From NCBI RefSeq assembly GCF_003058225.1, contig NZ_QBUG01000006.1, positions 310,001-374,000 on the forward strand: 64,000 nucleotides of DNA, given 5' to 3'. Made by a program: the position numbers and the translations under genes. The number at the start of each line of letters is the position of its first letter. Positions within the stretch are counted from its first letter, which is position 1. Of this stretch, positions 44,298 to 52,463 are shown piece after piece. Origin of the DNA: Promicromonospora sp. AC04 (GTDB taxonomy: Bacteria; Actinomycetota; Actinomycetes; Actinomycetales; Cellulomonadaceae). The notes below the pieces were generated by a model. That model saw only the letters and a list, made by a program, of their open reading frames with translations. It did no database searches and was not told the origin of the DNA.

Positions 44298-45359
44298 ATG
44301 ACCAGTCTTACCGATCTACGCCAAGCCGTCGACGTCGTGATCGGCGTCGACACCCACGTCAACACCCACACCGCCGCCGTCGTGGACACCCACACCGGAG
44401 GCGTCCTGGCAGAGCTCACCGTCCCGACCACCCCGACCGGTTACGCCCGGCTGGTCGAGCTCGCCGACGAGCACAGCGCTCTGCGCGCCTGGGCGATCGA
44501 GGGCACAGGGGGTCACGGCGCCGGCCTGGCCCGGGTCCTGGCCGACCGTGACGAGGTCGTCGTCGAGCTCGACCGCCCCCAACGGGCAGCCCGCCGCAAC
44601 GGCGCCAAGTCCGACCCGCTCGACGCGGCCCGCGCCGCCCGCGAGGCACTGACCCGGACCCGGCTCGGGACCCCGCGCACCGGCGGGGACCGGCAGGCCC
44701 TGTCGGTGCTGCTGGCCGCCCGCCGCTCGGCCGTCGAAGCATCGGGGGACGCCCAGCGGCAGGTGTTCAGCCTGGTCATCGCCGCCCCCGAGAAGATCCG
44801 CGACAAGTTCCGCGGGCAGAAGATCCCGCAGATGCTCACCACCGCGGCCGCCCTGCGCGTCCACTCCACCTGGGACGTCGAGACCCGCACCACCGTGACC
44901 GTGCTGCGGTCCCTGGCCCGCCGCGCCCGAGCCCTCACAGCCGAGTCGGACGAGCACACCACGACGATCCTGGCACTGGTCCGTGCCTGGCGGGCCGACC
45001 TGCTCGACCTGCCCGGCGTCGGCCCGATCACCGCTGCAGTCGTCTTGTGTGCCTGGTCCCACCCCGGACGGGTCCACTCCGAGGCCGCGTTCGCGATGCT
45101 CGCCGGCACAGCACCGATCCCGGCCAACAGCGGGCAAGTCACCAGCCGCTACCGCCTCAACCGGTACGGCGACCGGCAGCTCAACCGCGCCCTGCACACC
45201 ATCGCCCTGTCCCGCACCCGCTACCACCAGCCCACCCGCGACTATGTCGCCCGCCGCACCAGCGAAGGCAAGACCCCACGGGAAATCAAACGCTGCCTCA
45301 AGCGCTACATTGCCCGCGACCTCTACCGCCGCCTCGAGAACTCACCCACCACGACTTGA
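44298..45359 (+). CDS. IS110-family transposase (DEDD recombinase)
   Basis: A complete 353-aa transposase. The N-terminal RuvC-like DEDD domain shows IGVDTHVNTHTAA near 14-26 (first Asp), AIEGTGGHG (Glu) and AKSDPLDAARAA (Asp pair). The C-terminal transposase_20 domain has LLDLPGVGPITAAVVLCAWS near 235-254 and LAGTAPIPANSGQ, with the catalytic Ser. It probably acts with a bridge RNA from the upstream non-coding end. Codon usage matches the host. There is no internal stop, so the element may be active. Confidence 0.96.
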   Translation: MTSLTDLRQAVDVVIGVDTHVNTHTAAVVDTHTGGVLAELTVPTTPTGYARLVELADEHSALRAWAIEGTGGHGAGLARVLADRDEVVVELDRPQRAARRNGAKSDPLDAARAAREALTRTRLGTPRTGGDRQALSVLLAARRSAVEASGDAQRQVFSLVIAAPEKIRDKFRGQKIPQMLTTAAALRVHSTWDVETRTTVTVLRSLARRARALTAESDEHTTTILALVRAWRADLLDLPGVGPITAAVVLCAWSHPGRVHSEAAFAMLAGTAPIPANSGQVTSRYRLNRYGDRQLNRALHTIALSRTRYHQPTRDYVARRTSEGKTPREIKRCLKRYIARDLYRRLENSPTTT

Positions 45360-45535
45360 CGAACCATAGGAGCGTCCCCAGCCACGAAACCCTCGCGGAT
45401 GTCCGCTACGACCAAGCAGTCCGGCATGGAGATCTCGCGAGCTCCGCGCCGGACCGCTCGGTCGTGGTGGACCTCTTGGATTCCTCTCTCCGTCGCGGAC
45501 CGATGAGTTTCCGGGCGGCCCGGCGTCGGACGGAC

Positions 45536-46486
45536 ATGACCGAGACCCTTGTCGACGTACCGGGCGCGCAGCTGTGCACCGAGACCTTCGGCGACCCGGC
45601 CGACCCGGCGATCCTCCTGATCGGCGGGATCATGGGCGCCATGGACTGGTGGCACGACGACTTCTGCCGGGCTCTGGCCGACGGCGGCCCCGGCGTCGGC
45701 GAGCACAGCGGCAAGCACGGCGGCACGCGCGGCAGGCGGCCCGGCCGGTACGTGATCCGCTACGACCACCGCGACACCGGCCGGTCCCGGACCGACCCGC
45801 CCGGCGCGCCGTCGTACACCGGGGACGACCTCGCGCTGGACCCCGTCCGGCTGCTCGACGCGCTCGGGATCGGCCGCGCGCACCTGGCCGGGGTGTCGAT
45901 GGGCGGCGGGATCGCCCAGCAGGTGGCTATCGAGCACCCCGACCGGGTCGCCTCGCTCACGCTGATCTCGACGAGCCCGGTCACGCGCGGCGACGGTCCG
46001 AGCCTGCCCGAGCCCGCCCCGGAGATCAGGGCGCAGTTCGACGACCCGCCGCCGGACCCCGACTGGGGCGACCCGGACGCCGTCGTGCGGTCCCTCGCGG
46101 AGGCCGAGCGGGCCTACGCCGGGCCCGGCTACGACGAGGCGGCAGCGCTCGCGACGGCCCGCCGCGTCGTCGAGCGGTCGATCGACCCGGCGGCCGCGGC
46201 CAACCACCTCCTGGTCGAGAGCAGCCCGGTACGCGGCACGCTCGCCGACGTCGCCGTGCCCACCGTGGTGCTGCACGGCGAGGCCGACCCGCTGTTCCCG
46301 CCGGAGCACGGCGCGGCGCTGGCCGCTGCGATCGACGGCGCACGGCTCGTGCCGCTGCCCGGCGTCGGGCACCAGTACCCGCCGCGCAGCGCGTGGGACG
46401 TGGTCGTGCCGGAGATCGTCGCGATCACGGCGCCTCGAACCGCACCGGGAGCTGCCACGGCATCGACGACCACAGGGTCCCCGTAG
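45536..46486 (+). CDS. alpha/beta hydrolase
   Basis: A 316-aa hydrolase of the epoxide-hydrolase/esterase-like alpha/beta family. ILLIGGIMGAMDWWHDDFC is the oxyanion region. YDHRDTGRSRTDPPGAPSYT follows. The nucleophile elbow is GVSMGG near 122-127, the acid is in VVLHGEADPLFPPEHG, and the His is in GVGHQYPPR. A Gly/Arg-rich insertion (GVGEHSGKHGGTRGRRPG) interrupts the N-terminal part. The ATG at 45536 is used; an ATG at 45503 would add 11 residues. Its 3' end overlaps the convergent P450 gene by 62 bp. Confidence 0.88.
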   Translation: MTETLVDVPGAQLCTETFGDPADPAILLIGGIMGAMDWWHDDFCRALADGGPGVGEHSGKHGGTRGRRPGRYVIRYDHRDTGRSRTDPPGAPSYTGDDLALDPVRLLDALGIGRAHLAGVSMGGGIAQQVAIEHPDRVASLTLISTSPVTRGDGPSLPEPAPEIRAQFDDPPPDPDWGDPDAVVRSLAEAERAYAGPGYDEAAALATARRVVERSIDPAAAANHLLVESSPVRGTLADVAVPTVVLHGEADPLFPPEHGAALAAAIDGARLVPLPGVGHQYPPRSAWDVVVPEIVAITAPRTAPGAATASTTTGSP

Positions 46487-47660
46487 CGTGCAGCGAGTCC
46501 GGCGGGACCGTGAGCGTCACGCCGGCGAGGCGGCGTAGCGCCACGTCGACCGCCGTCTGCGCGATCACCCTGGCCGGGCGGCGCACCGGGCAGGCGTGCG
46601 GGCCCGCGCCCCACGTGAGGTAGGACAGGTTGCCGGGCTCGAGCCAGATGTCGTCACTGGCCGCGCGCGACTCCGCGCTCGCGCCCAGGATCCCCGGCAC
46701 GACGGCGTCGCCCGCCCAGATCTTGCGGCCGCCGAGCACCGTGTCCGCCAGCGCGAAGCGGGGTGCGGTGTTGCTCGCGGGCGGGATCGAGCCGAGGACG
46801 GCCTCCAGCGTGTCCGACGCCGACAGCCGGCCGCCGGACCGGCCGTCGAACCGCGCGTCCGTCAGCCGCATCCGCAGCGACTGCGTGATCCACGCGACCT
46901 CGAACTCGCTGCCCAGGACGAGCATCGTGGAGACCGCGCTCTGCACGTCCTCGTCGGTCGGCTCGCTCCGGTGCCGCAGGATCGCCGACGTCATGTCGTT
47001 CGACGGCTGCTCACGGCGCCTGGCGACCAGGTCCACGATGAGGCTCTTCTGCGCCTTGAGCGCCTCGGCGGCCTCCACGCCCTCGCCCCGGAAGATCCCG
47101 CGCGCGTGGCCGAGCATGGCCTGCGCCTCCTCAGGACTGAGCCCGAACATCGTCGACATCGCGAGCAGCGGGATCGCCCACGCGTAGTCGCCGACGAGAT
47201 CGGCCTCGCCCCGGGCCACCACCGCGTCCAGCGTGGTCTCGCACCACTGCCGGACGGTGACCGCGAGGCGGTGCTCGTCGAACCCGTCGAACGAGTCGTC
47301 GATGAGGCGGCGCAGGTGCCGGTGCCGCGCCGCGTCGACGTAGTAGACGCTGTCCCGCGGGGCGAGGATCGCCCCGATGCCGCTGCCCGGGTCCACCGTG
47401 CCGTCCGCGACCAGGCCCCAGTTGCGCGAGTCGCGCGAGTACAGGCCGTCGGTCCGCAGCACCGTCGCCAGCTCCCGGTGCCCCAGGACGAGCCAGGCCC
47501 GCACACCGGGCGTCAGGAGCACGGGAGCCACGTTGCCCCACCTGGCCCGCAGCCGCTCGTAGACCCGCGCGGGGTCGGGGCTCCTGGTGGTCTCGGCGAG
47601 CGGGGTCAGGTCGTCCAGGTCGGCCAGGGGCTCCGACAGAGTGGTCGTCGTGGCTGTCAT
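46425..47660 (-). CDS. cytochrome P450 without the ExxR arginine
   Basis: A 411-aa bacterial P450. The heme Cys357 is in LTWGAGPHACPVRRPAR. The C-helix HRHLRR lies at 113-118. The K-helix ExxR position reads EAVL at 286-289, so the Arg is missing, and the I-helix LGSEFEVAWITQ lacks the usual acid-Thr pair. Streptomyces CYP157 proteins also lack ExxR, so this may be a relative. The oxygenase role and substrate are unknown. No ferredoxin gene is adjacent, but the divergent FAD protein could supply electrons or act on the same compound. Confidence 0.9.
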   Translation of the reverse strand: MTATTTTLSEPLADLDDLTPLAETTRSPDPARVYERLRARWGNVAPVLLTPGVRAWLVLGHRELATVLRTDGLYSRDSRNWGLVADGTVDPGSGIGAILAPRDSVYYVDAARHRHLRRLIDDSFDGFDEHRLAVTVRQWCETTLDAVVARGEADLVGDYAWAIPLLAMSTMFGLSPEEAQAMLGHARGIFRGEGVEAAEALKAQKSLIVDLVARRREQPSNDMTSAILRHRSEPTDEDVQSAVSTMLVLGSEFEVAWITQSLRMRLTDARFDGRSGGRLSASDTLEAVLGSIPPASNTAPRFALADTVLGGRKIWAGDAVVPGILGASAESRAASDDIWLEPGNLSYLTWGAGPHACPVRRPARVIAQTAVDVALRRLAGVTLTVPPDSLHATGTLWSSMPWQLPVRFEAP

Positions 47661-47864
47661 GACTCCCCGTTCTCAGCGCGCAACGGGCGCGCGCTACTTC
47701 GTCGATCGGAACGTATCGCATGTCCGGCGCGCTGTAACGAAAAATCTGGCGGGTCCCGAAATCGGGAGCGACCACTTGCCGTTATCCTCGGGTTTTCGCC
47801 CGGACAGCTGGCTCCGGGCGCCGCCGGGACGGCGGTACGGACCGCCGAACGGAGCACCTCGAGC

Positions 47865-49508
47865 ATGCAGCGGACCATTGCCGTCGTCGGGGGCGGCGCG
47901 GCCGGCGTCATCCTCTCGGCCCACCTGCTGCGCGCCGCCGCGTCGTCCGGACGGGCGGGCCACTCGGTGCAGGTGCTGCTCGTCGACCCGGCCGAGACGC
48001 CCGGCCGCGGCCTGCCCTACCGGACCACCGACCCGCGGCACACGCTGAACGCGGTAGTGGCCCGGCTCAGCGCCTTCGACGACGACCCCGAGCACCTGCT
48101 GCGCTGGTGCGCGTCCGCCGGCGTGCCCGCCGAGCCGGGCACGTTCCTGCAGCGCGCCGACTTCGGGCGCTACCTCACCGAGCTCCTGCCGTCGATCCCC
48201 GTCCCCGAGGGGAGCAGCCTGCGGCACGTGCGCGGGACGGTCGTCGACGTCGTGGACGGGCCCGACGCCGGGGGCGGGCCGGGCGCTGAGGGCAGGCCGG
48301 GTGTCGCGGGCGGGCCCGACGTTGGGGACGGGCCCGGCATCGGTGGCGGGGGCATCGAGGGTGGGCCGGGCGTCGTGCTCACCCTGGCCGACGGCGGCAC
48401 CCTGCGCGCCGACGCCGCCGTCCTCGCGCTGGGCACGCCGCCGCCGGTGCGGCTGCCCGAGTACGAGCCGTGGGGCGAGCGCTACGTCGCCGACCCGTGG
48501 TCACCGGACCTCGACGAGCGGGCGGCCGATGCCCGCCGGGTCCTCGTCGTGGGCACGGGCCTGACGACGCTTGACGTCGTCGCCCACCTGCATGCCCTGC
48601 TGCCCGACGCGCGGTTCACCGCCGTCTCCCGCGGCGGCACCCTGCCCGCCGCACACGCCGCCGACCCGCTGCCGCCTGCGGTCGAGGTCGATCTCGGCGC
48701 GGTGGGCGAGCTCGGCGAGGTCGGCTCGGACCGGGCGTTCGACGGGAACGGCGCCGGGAACGGTACGGACAGCGGGAACAGCGACGGGAATGACGGCAGG
48801 AACGGTACGGACGGCGGGGACGGCGGGGACGGAGCGCCCGCCGCGTTCTGGCTCGGCGCCACGCTCGACCACGTGCGCCGCCACATAGCCGGCGAGCGTG
48901 CGGCGGGCCGCGACTGGCGTGCCGTGATCGACGCCGTCCGTCCGCAGGTCAACCCGGCCTGGGCACGGCTCACCGCCGACGAGCAGGCGACGTTCCAGCG
49001 GGACCACGCGCGCTCCTGGGAGAACGTGCGGCACCGCATGTCGCACGCCATGCGCACGCACGTGGACCAGCTCGTCGCCGACGGCGTCCTCACCGTCGGC
49101 ACGGTCGCTGAGGCGCGGGACGCCAACGGAGCGGACGGGCAGGGCGGAGCGAACGCACAGGGCGGAGCGAACGGGCAAGGCGAAACGAACGGGCAAGGCG
49201 GAGCAGACCGCCCGTGGAACACCGCAGCGTTCGACCTCGTCGTCGGCGCCACGGGACTCCCGCCCCTGACCTCCCCCGGCTGGAACCCCCTGGTGGACGC
49301 CCTCCTAGCACGCGGCCTGGTGCGCCTGCACCGCCTCGGCACGGGCCTCGACCTGACGCCGGACGCCGCCCTGATCGACGCAGCCGGCGTCGGCCACCCG
49401 CGGCTGCGCGCCATGGGCCTGGCCCGACGCGGCCTGGAGTGGGAGTGCACGTCGATACCGGACCTCCGCCGCCAGTCCGCCCAGCTCTCGGACGAGCTGC
49501 TCGGCTAA
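47865..49508 (+). CDS. FAD/NAD(P)-binding protein with Gly-rich insertions
   Basis: A 547-aa flavoprotein of the NAD_binding_9 type. It starts MQRTIAVVGGGAAGVILSAH with the FAD GxGxxG at 9-14. A second dinucleotide motif VLVVGTGLTTLDVVAHL lies near 226-242. ATGLPPLTSPGWNPLVDALL near the C-terminus is a typical closing segment. Three low-complexity tracts interrupt it: Gly/Pro near 130-165, Gly/Asn/Asp near 295-325, and Gly/Asn/Gln near 420-448. It is divergent from the P450 gene (204-bp gap), suggesting a shared regulon. The frame upstream of the ATG is shadow of the P450. Confidence 0.87.
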   Translation: MQRTIAVVGGGAAGVILSAHLLRAAASSGRAGHSVQVLLVDPAETPGRGLPYRTTDPRHTLNAVVARLSAFDDDPEHLLRWCASAGVPAEPGTFLQRADFGRYLTELLPSIPVPEGSSLRHVRGTVVDVVDGPDAGGGPGAEGRPGVAGGPDVGDGPGIGGGGIEGGPGVVLTLADGGTLRADAAVLALGTPPPVRLPEYEPWGERYVADPWSPDLDERAADARRVLVVGTGLTTLDVVAHLHALLPDARFTAVSRGGTLPAAHAADPLPPAVEVDLGAVGELGEVGSDRAFDGNGAGNGTDSGNSDGNDGRNGTDGGDGGDGAPAAFWLGATLDHVRRHIAGERAAGRDWRAVIDAVRPQVNPAWARLTADEQATFQRDHARSWENVRHRMSHAMRTHVDQLVADGVLTVGTVAEARDANGADGQGGANAQGGANGQGETNGQGGADRPWNTAAFDLVVGATGLPPLTSPGWNPLVDALLARGLVRLHRLGTGLDLTPDAALIDAAGVGHPRLRAMGLARRGLEWECTSIPDLRRQSAQLSDELLG

Positions 49509-49834
49509 CCCTGGCCACACCGCCAACCCACGGTTCGCCCACCGAACCGCAACCTGCTCGTCCTCCCACCCACCGAACCGCAACCTGAGAGTGCACCCGT
49601 ACGCCGAACCGCAACGACACGCCGAACCGCCGCGGCGCACCGGCGTGTCGTTTCGGTTCGGCGAACAGACGCACCACCAACCTGCGGTTCGAGGCAGCCG
49701 ACCGTGTCGAGACACCGCCGCCCCCGGCGACGCGCCTCAGCCGCGTACCCACGACGCGCCTCAGCCGGTGTACCGGCGACGGGCCGCAGCCGGCGTACCG
49801 GCGACGCGCCTCAACCGGCGTACCGCGACCCGCC
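49509..49834. repeat. 326-bp convergent intergenic region with repeats
   Basis: No gene is visible. CACCGAACCGCAACCTG occurs twice, at 49540-49556 and 49571-49587. A related copy forms the left arm of the long hairpin at 49602-49663, and partial copies follow. The last 110 bases are a tandem repeat that continues into the end of the next gene. Confidence 0.7.
49602..49663. terminator. 23-bp stem-loop between convergent genes
   Basis: Left arm 49602-49624 and right arm 49641-49663 are reverse complements with one mismatch; the loop is 16 nt. The left arm starts with the CGCCGAACCGCAAC repeat word. It is the longest of the stem-loops in this window. Confidence 0.65.
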
Positions 49835-49850
49835 TCAGCCCGCGTAGTGG
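49728..49850 (-). repeat. five tandem 24-25-bp units over a gene's 3' end
   Basis: Units start at 49728, 49752, 49777, 49802 and 49826 and read about CGACGCGCCTCAGCCGGCGT. The last unit contains the stop codon and final codons of the 49835 gene. The others are duplicated copies of that gene end lying downstream of it. Confidence 0.85.
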
Positions 49851-50440
49851 TCCAGAATGACCTGGGCATCCTTGCGCAGCTCAGGATCCGGCTCCACGCT
49901 CGCGGCAGCCTCGAGGTCGGGGCGGAACTGCGCCCACCGGGAGTACGAGATCGCCCAGATCCCGGCTCTCCGGACAGCAGAGTCGTCGCTCCGGACGGCC
50001 TTGCGCAGCCGCTTGTAGAACCGCCGGTCGAACTCGGGCGGTGCGCCCATGCCCGCGCGCAGGACCGCTGCGCTGGTCGCCTCGGGGCCCTTGGCTCTGT
50101 CCACTGCCGAGAGCAGCTCCTTGAGTGTCCAGGGGTGCACGCCCCGTTCGATCGATTCGACGATGCCCTGCACGTCGTCGGCCGGAGTGCCGGCCAGGAC
50201 GAGCACCGAGCACCCCGACCGGCTGTCCACCGCGTACTGCAGGACGATCCCCGGGGTGAGCTGCCAGATCACCTCTCGTACGATCCCGTCGACGACGTCG
50301 TCGGACTCGTCCTTGACGAGCTCGTAGCCGCCCTCGGCAGCGAACGCCATGACCTCCTCATCGCTGCCCCAGTCCCGCAGGACCAGCCGGCGCGACGTGT
50401 GGACGGCCCCCGGGCCGCGCATCCCGCCCGCCCTCATCAT
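49835..50440 (-). CDS. hypothetical protein, tandem paralog A
   Basis: A 201-aa protein. SRRLVLRDWGSDEEVMAFAA opens a mixed domain. The C-terminal half (EFDRRFYKRLRKAVRSDDSA, VRRAGIWAISYSRWAQFRPD) looks like HEAT-type helices. It shares segment order with the upstream neighbour: RRLVLR/ARYVVLRE, DLLTAVD/ELLSAVD, RAGLGAP/RAGMGAP, AVWAVSY/GIWAISY. The two are therefore tandem duplicates. The ATG overlaps the paralog's stop (ATGA). The function is unknown; the repeats suggest a protein-binding role. Confidence 0.8.
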   Translation of the reverse strand: MMRAGGMRGPGAVHTSRRLVLRDWGSDEEVMAFAAEGGYELVKDESDDVVDGIVREVIWQLTPGIVLQYAVDSRSGCSVLVLAGTPADDVQGIVESIERGVHPWTLKELLSAVDRAKGPEATSAAVLRAGMGAPPEFDRRFYKRLRKAVRSDDSAVRRAGIWAISYSRWAQFRPDLEAAASVEPDPELRKDAQVILDHYAG

Positions 50441-51132
50441 GCGCGCTGCCCGCCGACCCCTTCGGCGTCGAACGCGTCGAGGAGGATCTGCGCGGTGCTC
50501 CACACGTCGTACTCCGGGTCGTGGTCACGGAGCGCCTCGAGCCGGCGCCGGTACTGCGGCTGGGGCACGTAGGAGACCGCCCACACGGCAGCCTCCCGGA
50601 CGCGTGCGTCGGGGTGCTGCAGCGCCCCGTCGATGACGGCGAAGAAGCGCTCGTCGAGCTTCCGCGGCGCCCCGAGGCCCGCCCGGATGACGGCGCGGGC
50701 CAGCTCGACCGGCTCCGTCTCGGAGTCGACGGCGGTGAGCAGGTCCTCCACCCGCCACGCGTCCAGGCGCGCCTCGGCGAGCTCGGTCGCGCCCTCGACC
50801 GCCGCGGCGTCCTCCCCCGCGAAGCACAGGTAGCTGTGCCGCGAGACGTCGTCCTCGCAGTACTCGACGGAGAGCGTGCCGACTCCCCAGCCGACCGCGT
50901 AGGAGATCCCCTCGTCGGGATCCGCCGTCGTCTCCCACTGCCGCGACCAGCCCAGCTCCACGGCGAAGCGGCCGACCCGCTCCTCGGCGAACCGCTCCCG
51001 CAGCACGACGTACCGCGCGCTCAGCACCATGGGCGGGGTACCGGGCCCGGCCTTCTCCTTGGTGGCGACGCTGCCGCTCTTGCTGCCGGTCTCGATGCCC
51101 GTCTCGATGCCGGTTCCCGTGCCAGTCCCCAT
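50437..51132 (-). CDS. hypothetical protein, tandem paralog B
   Basis: A 231-aa protein whose N-terminus is a Gly/Thr repeat (GTGTGTGIETGIETGSKSGS) from a slippage-prone DNA tract. The fold starts at MVLSARYVVLRERFAEERVG. It ends in HEAT-like helices (HPDARVREAAVWAVSYVPQP, DPEYDVWSTAQILLDAF). GGAGGAAACCGCG precedes the ATG, a strong ribosome site. It is the first gene of a two-gene operon with its paralog. There is no signal peptide or catalytic motif. Confidence 0.8.
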   Translation of the reverse strand: MGTGTGTGIETGIETGSKSGSVATKEKAGPGTPPMVLSARYVVLRERFAEERVGRFAVELGWSRQWETTADPDEGISYAVGWGVGTLSVEYCEDDVSRHSYLCFAGEDAAAVEGATELAEARLDAWRVEDLLTAVDSETEPVELARAVIRAGLGAPRKLDERFFAVIDGALQHPDARVREAAVWAVSYVPQPQYRRRLEALRDHDPEYDVWSTAQILLDAFDAEGVGGQRA

Positions 51133-51188
51133 CGCGGTTTCCTCCCGCTCCCGGTGAAGGTACGGATCGCCTCCACCCCCGAGACCGA

Positions 51189-51234
51189 GGACGCTACCGA
51201 GCGTCCAACTAAACGGACAAATCGTCATCCGTTT
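51189..51234. promoter_or_regulatory. two inverted repeats in a divergent promoter
   Basis: GGACGCT-ACCG-AGCGTCC (51189-51206) and AAACGGA-N10-TCCGTTT (51211-51217 / 51228-51234) lie between the paralog pair and the secreted-protein gene. The second has operator-like spacing. No regulator gene is nearby. Confidence 0.4.
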
Positions 51235-51324
51235 GCCATGCTCTCTTTGCTCGTCGGCAATGCCCGGGGTGAAGTCTGCCCGGGAGGATCGTTACCTGCC
51301 GTACCAACCGGGACGAGGGAAAAC

Positions 51325-52353
51325 ATGCCTGGACCTGCACGAACACTGAAGCTTGCCATGGGTACGACGGCGGCCGTGGTCGCCTTGGGCGTCGCGGCGG
51401 CGGGATCCGCGGCGGCGGGATCCGCGGCGGCGGGGCCGACGGCGGCCGCCCCGGAGCTGTCGGCGGCGAGCAACGCCGACGTCGCCCAGCGCTGGGCGCC
51501 CATCCACTACCAGGACGTGGACCAGACCGGCACCAACGCCCTGGGCGGCCGCTCGGACTACATCACGGCCTACGACTTCGACGGCGACCTGAACGCGCGC
51601 AACAACTGGGAGAACACCGGCAACCACACGCTGGCCGCCACCGCTTACTACTCCGTGCAGGAGACGGCCACCCACTGGTTCGTCACGTACATGTTCTTCC
51701 ACCCGCGGGACTGGTCGGACTCGATCTTCGACACGGAGCACGAGAACGACGCCGAGGGTGCCATGGTCGCCGTCCAGAAGGACGGCTCGACGTACGGCGT
51801 GCTGCGCGGCGCCGTCACCGTGGCGCACACCAACTTCTACTCGTACACGCCGTCGGGCAGCACGTGGGGTGCGGGCGCCGAGAGCATCGACGGCACCCTC
51901 CAGCTGGCGACCAACCCGCACGACGGCCTGACCCACCCCGTCACCGCCCAGGAGGCCAAGGGCCACGGTCTCAAGGCCCGGCCCGGCTACGACATCGTGG
52001 GCGACGGCGTCATCTACTACCCGGCCGGCCGGGCCGAGGTGCCCGAGCACCCCGACGACCGGAACGTCGCCTACCGCCTGGTGGACGTCCAGGCCTCCGG
52101 CGGGCTCTGGGCGCAACGCAACAACACCCAGCTCTTCGCGAGCGCGGGCACGTTCGCGGGCGACGCCTCGGGCAGCTGCGGCGACGGCGGCATCTCCTGC
52201 TCCCAGAACTCGGCGAACGCGCCGTGGGGCTGGGACGACGGCGACGACGGTCCCGGCCGCGGCGCCCTCGCCACCGACCCGGCGGGGCTGTCCGCCAACT
52301 ACTTCCGCATCCCTGAGCCCCTGAATCGGACCTACGTGAACAACCCGTACTGA
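51325..52353 (+). CDS. secreted protein with HEND-x-EG motif
   Basis: A 342-aa protein with a Sec signal peptide (about 1-43, with AGSAAAGSAAAG repeats before the cleavage area). The mature part has RWAPIHYQDVD, ATHWFVTYMFFHPRDW and TEHENDAEGAMVAVQKDG near 130-147. It ends with a Cys pair (SCGDGGISCSQ) likely to form a disulfide. The HENDxEG segment resembles proteins annotated as Vps62-related and, more distantly, necrosis-inducing folds, but I cannot assign a reaction. GACGAGGGA precedes the ATG. Two long stem-loops follow. Confidence 0.75.
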   Translation: MPGPARTLKLAMGTTAAVVALGVAAAGSAAAGSAAAGPTAAAPELSAASNADVAQRWAPIHYQDVDQTGTNALGGRSDYITAYDFDGDLNARNNWENTGNHTLAATAYYSVQETATHWFVTYMFFHPRDWSDSIFDTEHENDAEGAMVAVQKDGSTYGVLRGAVTVAHTNFYSYTPSGSTWGAGAESIDGTLQLATNPHDGLTHPVTAQEAKGHGLKARPGYDIVGDGVIYYPAGRAEVPEHPDDRNVAYRLVDVQASGGLWAQRNNTQLFASAGTFAGDASGSCGDGGISCSQNSANAPWGWDDGDDGPGRGALATDPAGLSANYFRIPEPLNRTYVNNPY

Positions 52354-52366
52354 CCCCCGCCGGCTC

Positions 52367-52414
52367 GCGTGTCAGGCGCTCAGGTCGCTCGCGTGGCCTG
52401 GGCGCCTGACACGC
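52367..52414 (+). terminator. 13-bp stem-loop after the secreted-protein gene
   Basis: GCGTGTCAGGCGC (52367-52379) and GCGCCTGACACGC (52402-52414) are exact reverse complements. A further CAGG/CCTG pair (52381-52384 / 52397-52400) extends the stem. It lies 13 nt after the stop codon. Confidence 0.7.
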
Positions 52415-52463
52415 CGTCGGCCGGATCCAATCGGCACTGAGACCGCCCGGGGAGACAGCTACT

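Larger units (their letters stand above)
44038..45380 (+). mobile_element. IS110-family insertion element (ends approximate)
   Basis: The element is defined by the intact IS110 transposase and a 263-bp upstream non-coding stretch with strong secondary structure. The left end is placed just after TCCTCTGACTG at 44027-44037, because the same 11 bases recur inside the structured stretch. The right end is set shortly after the transposase stop, near CATAGGAGCGTC, typical of IS110 right ends. IS110 elements have no long inverted repeats, so both ends are estimates. Confidence 0.5.

Noticed and set aside
45360-45535. Exact right end and right target half of the IS110 element
   Set aside because: I compared this stretch with the 3' side of the candidate RNA loop and found no convincing pairing, so the right boundary is left approximate.
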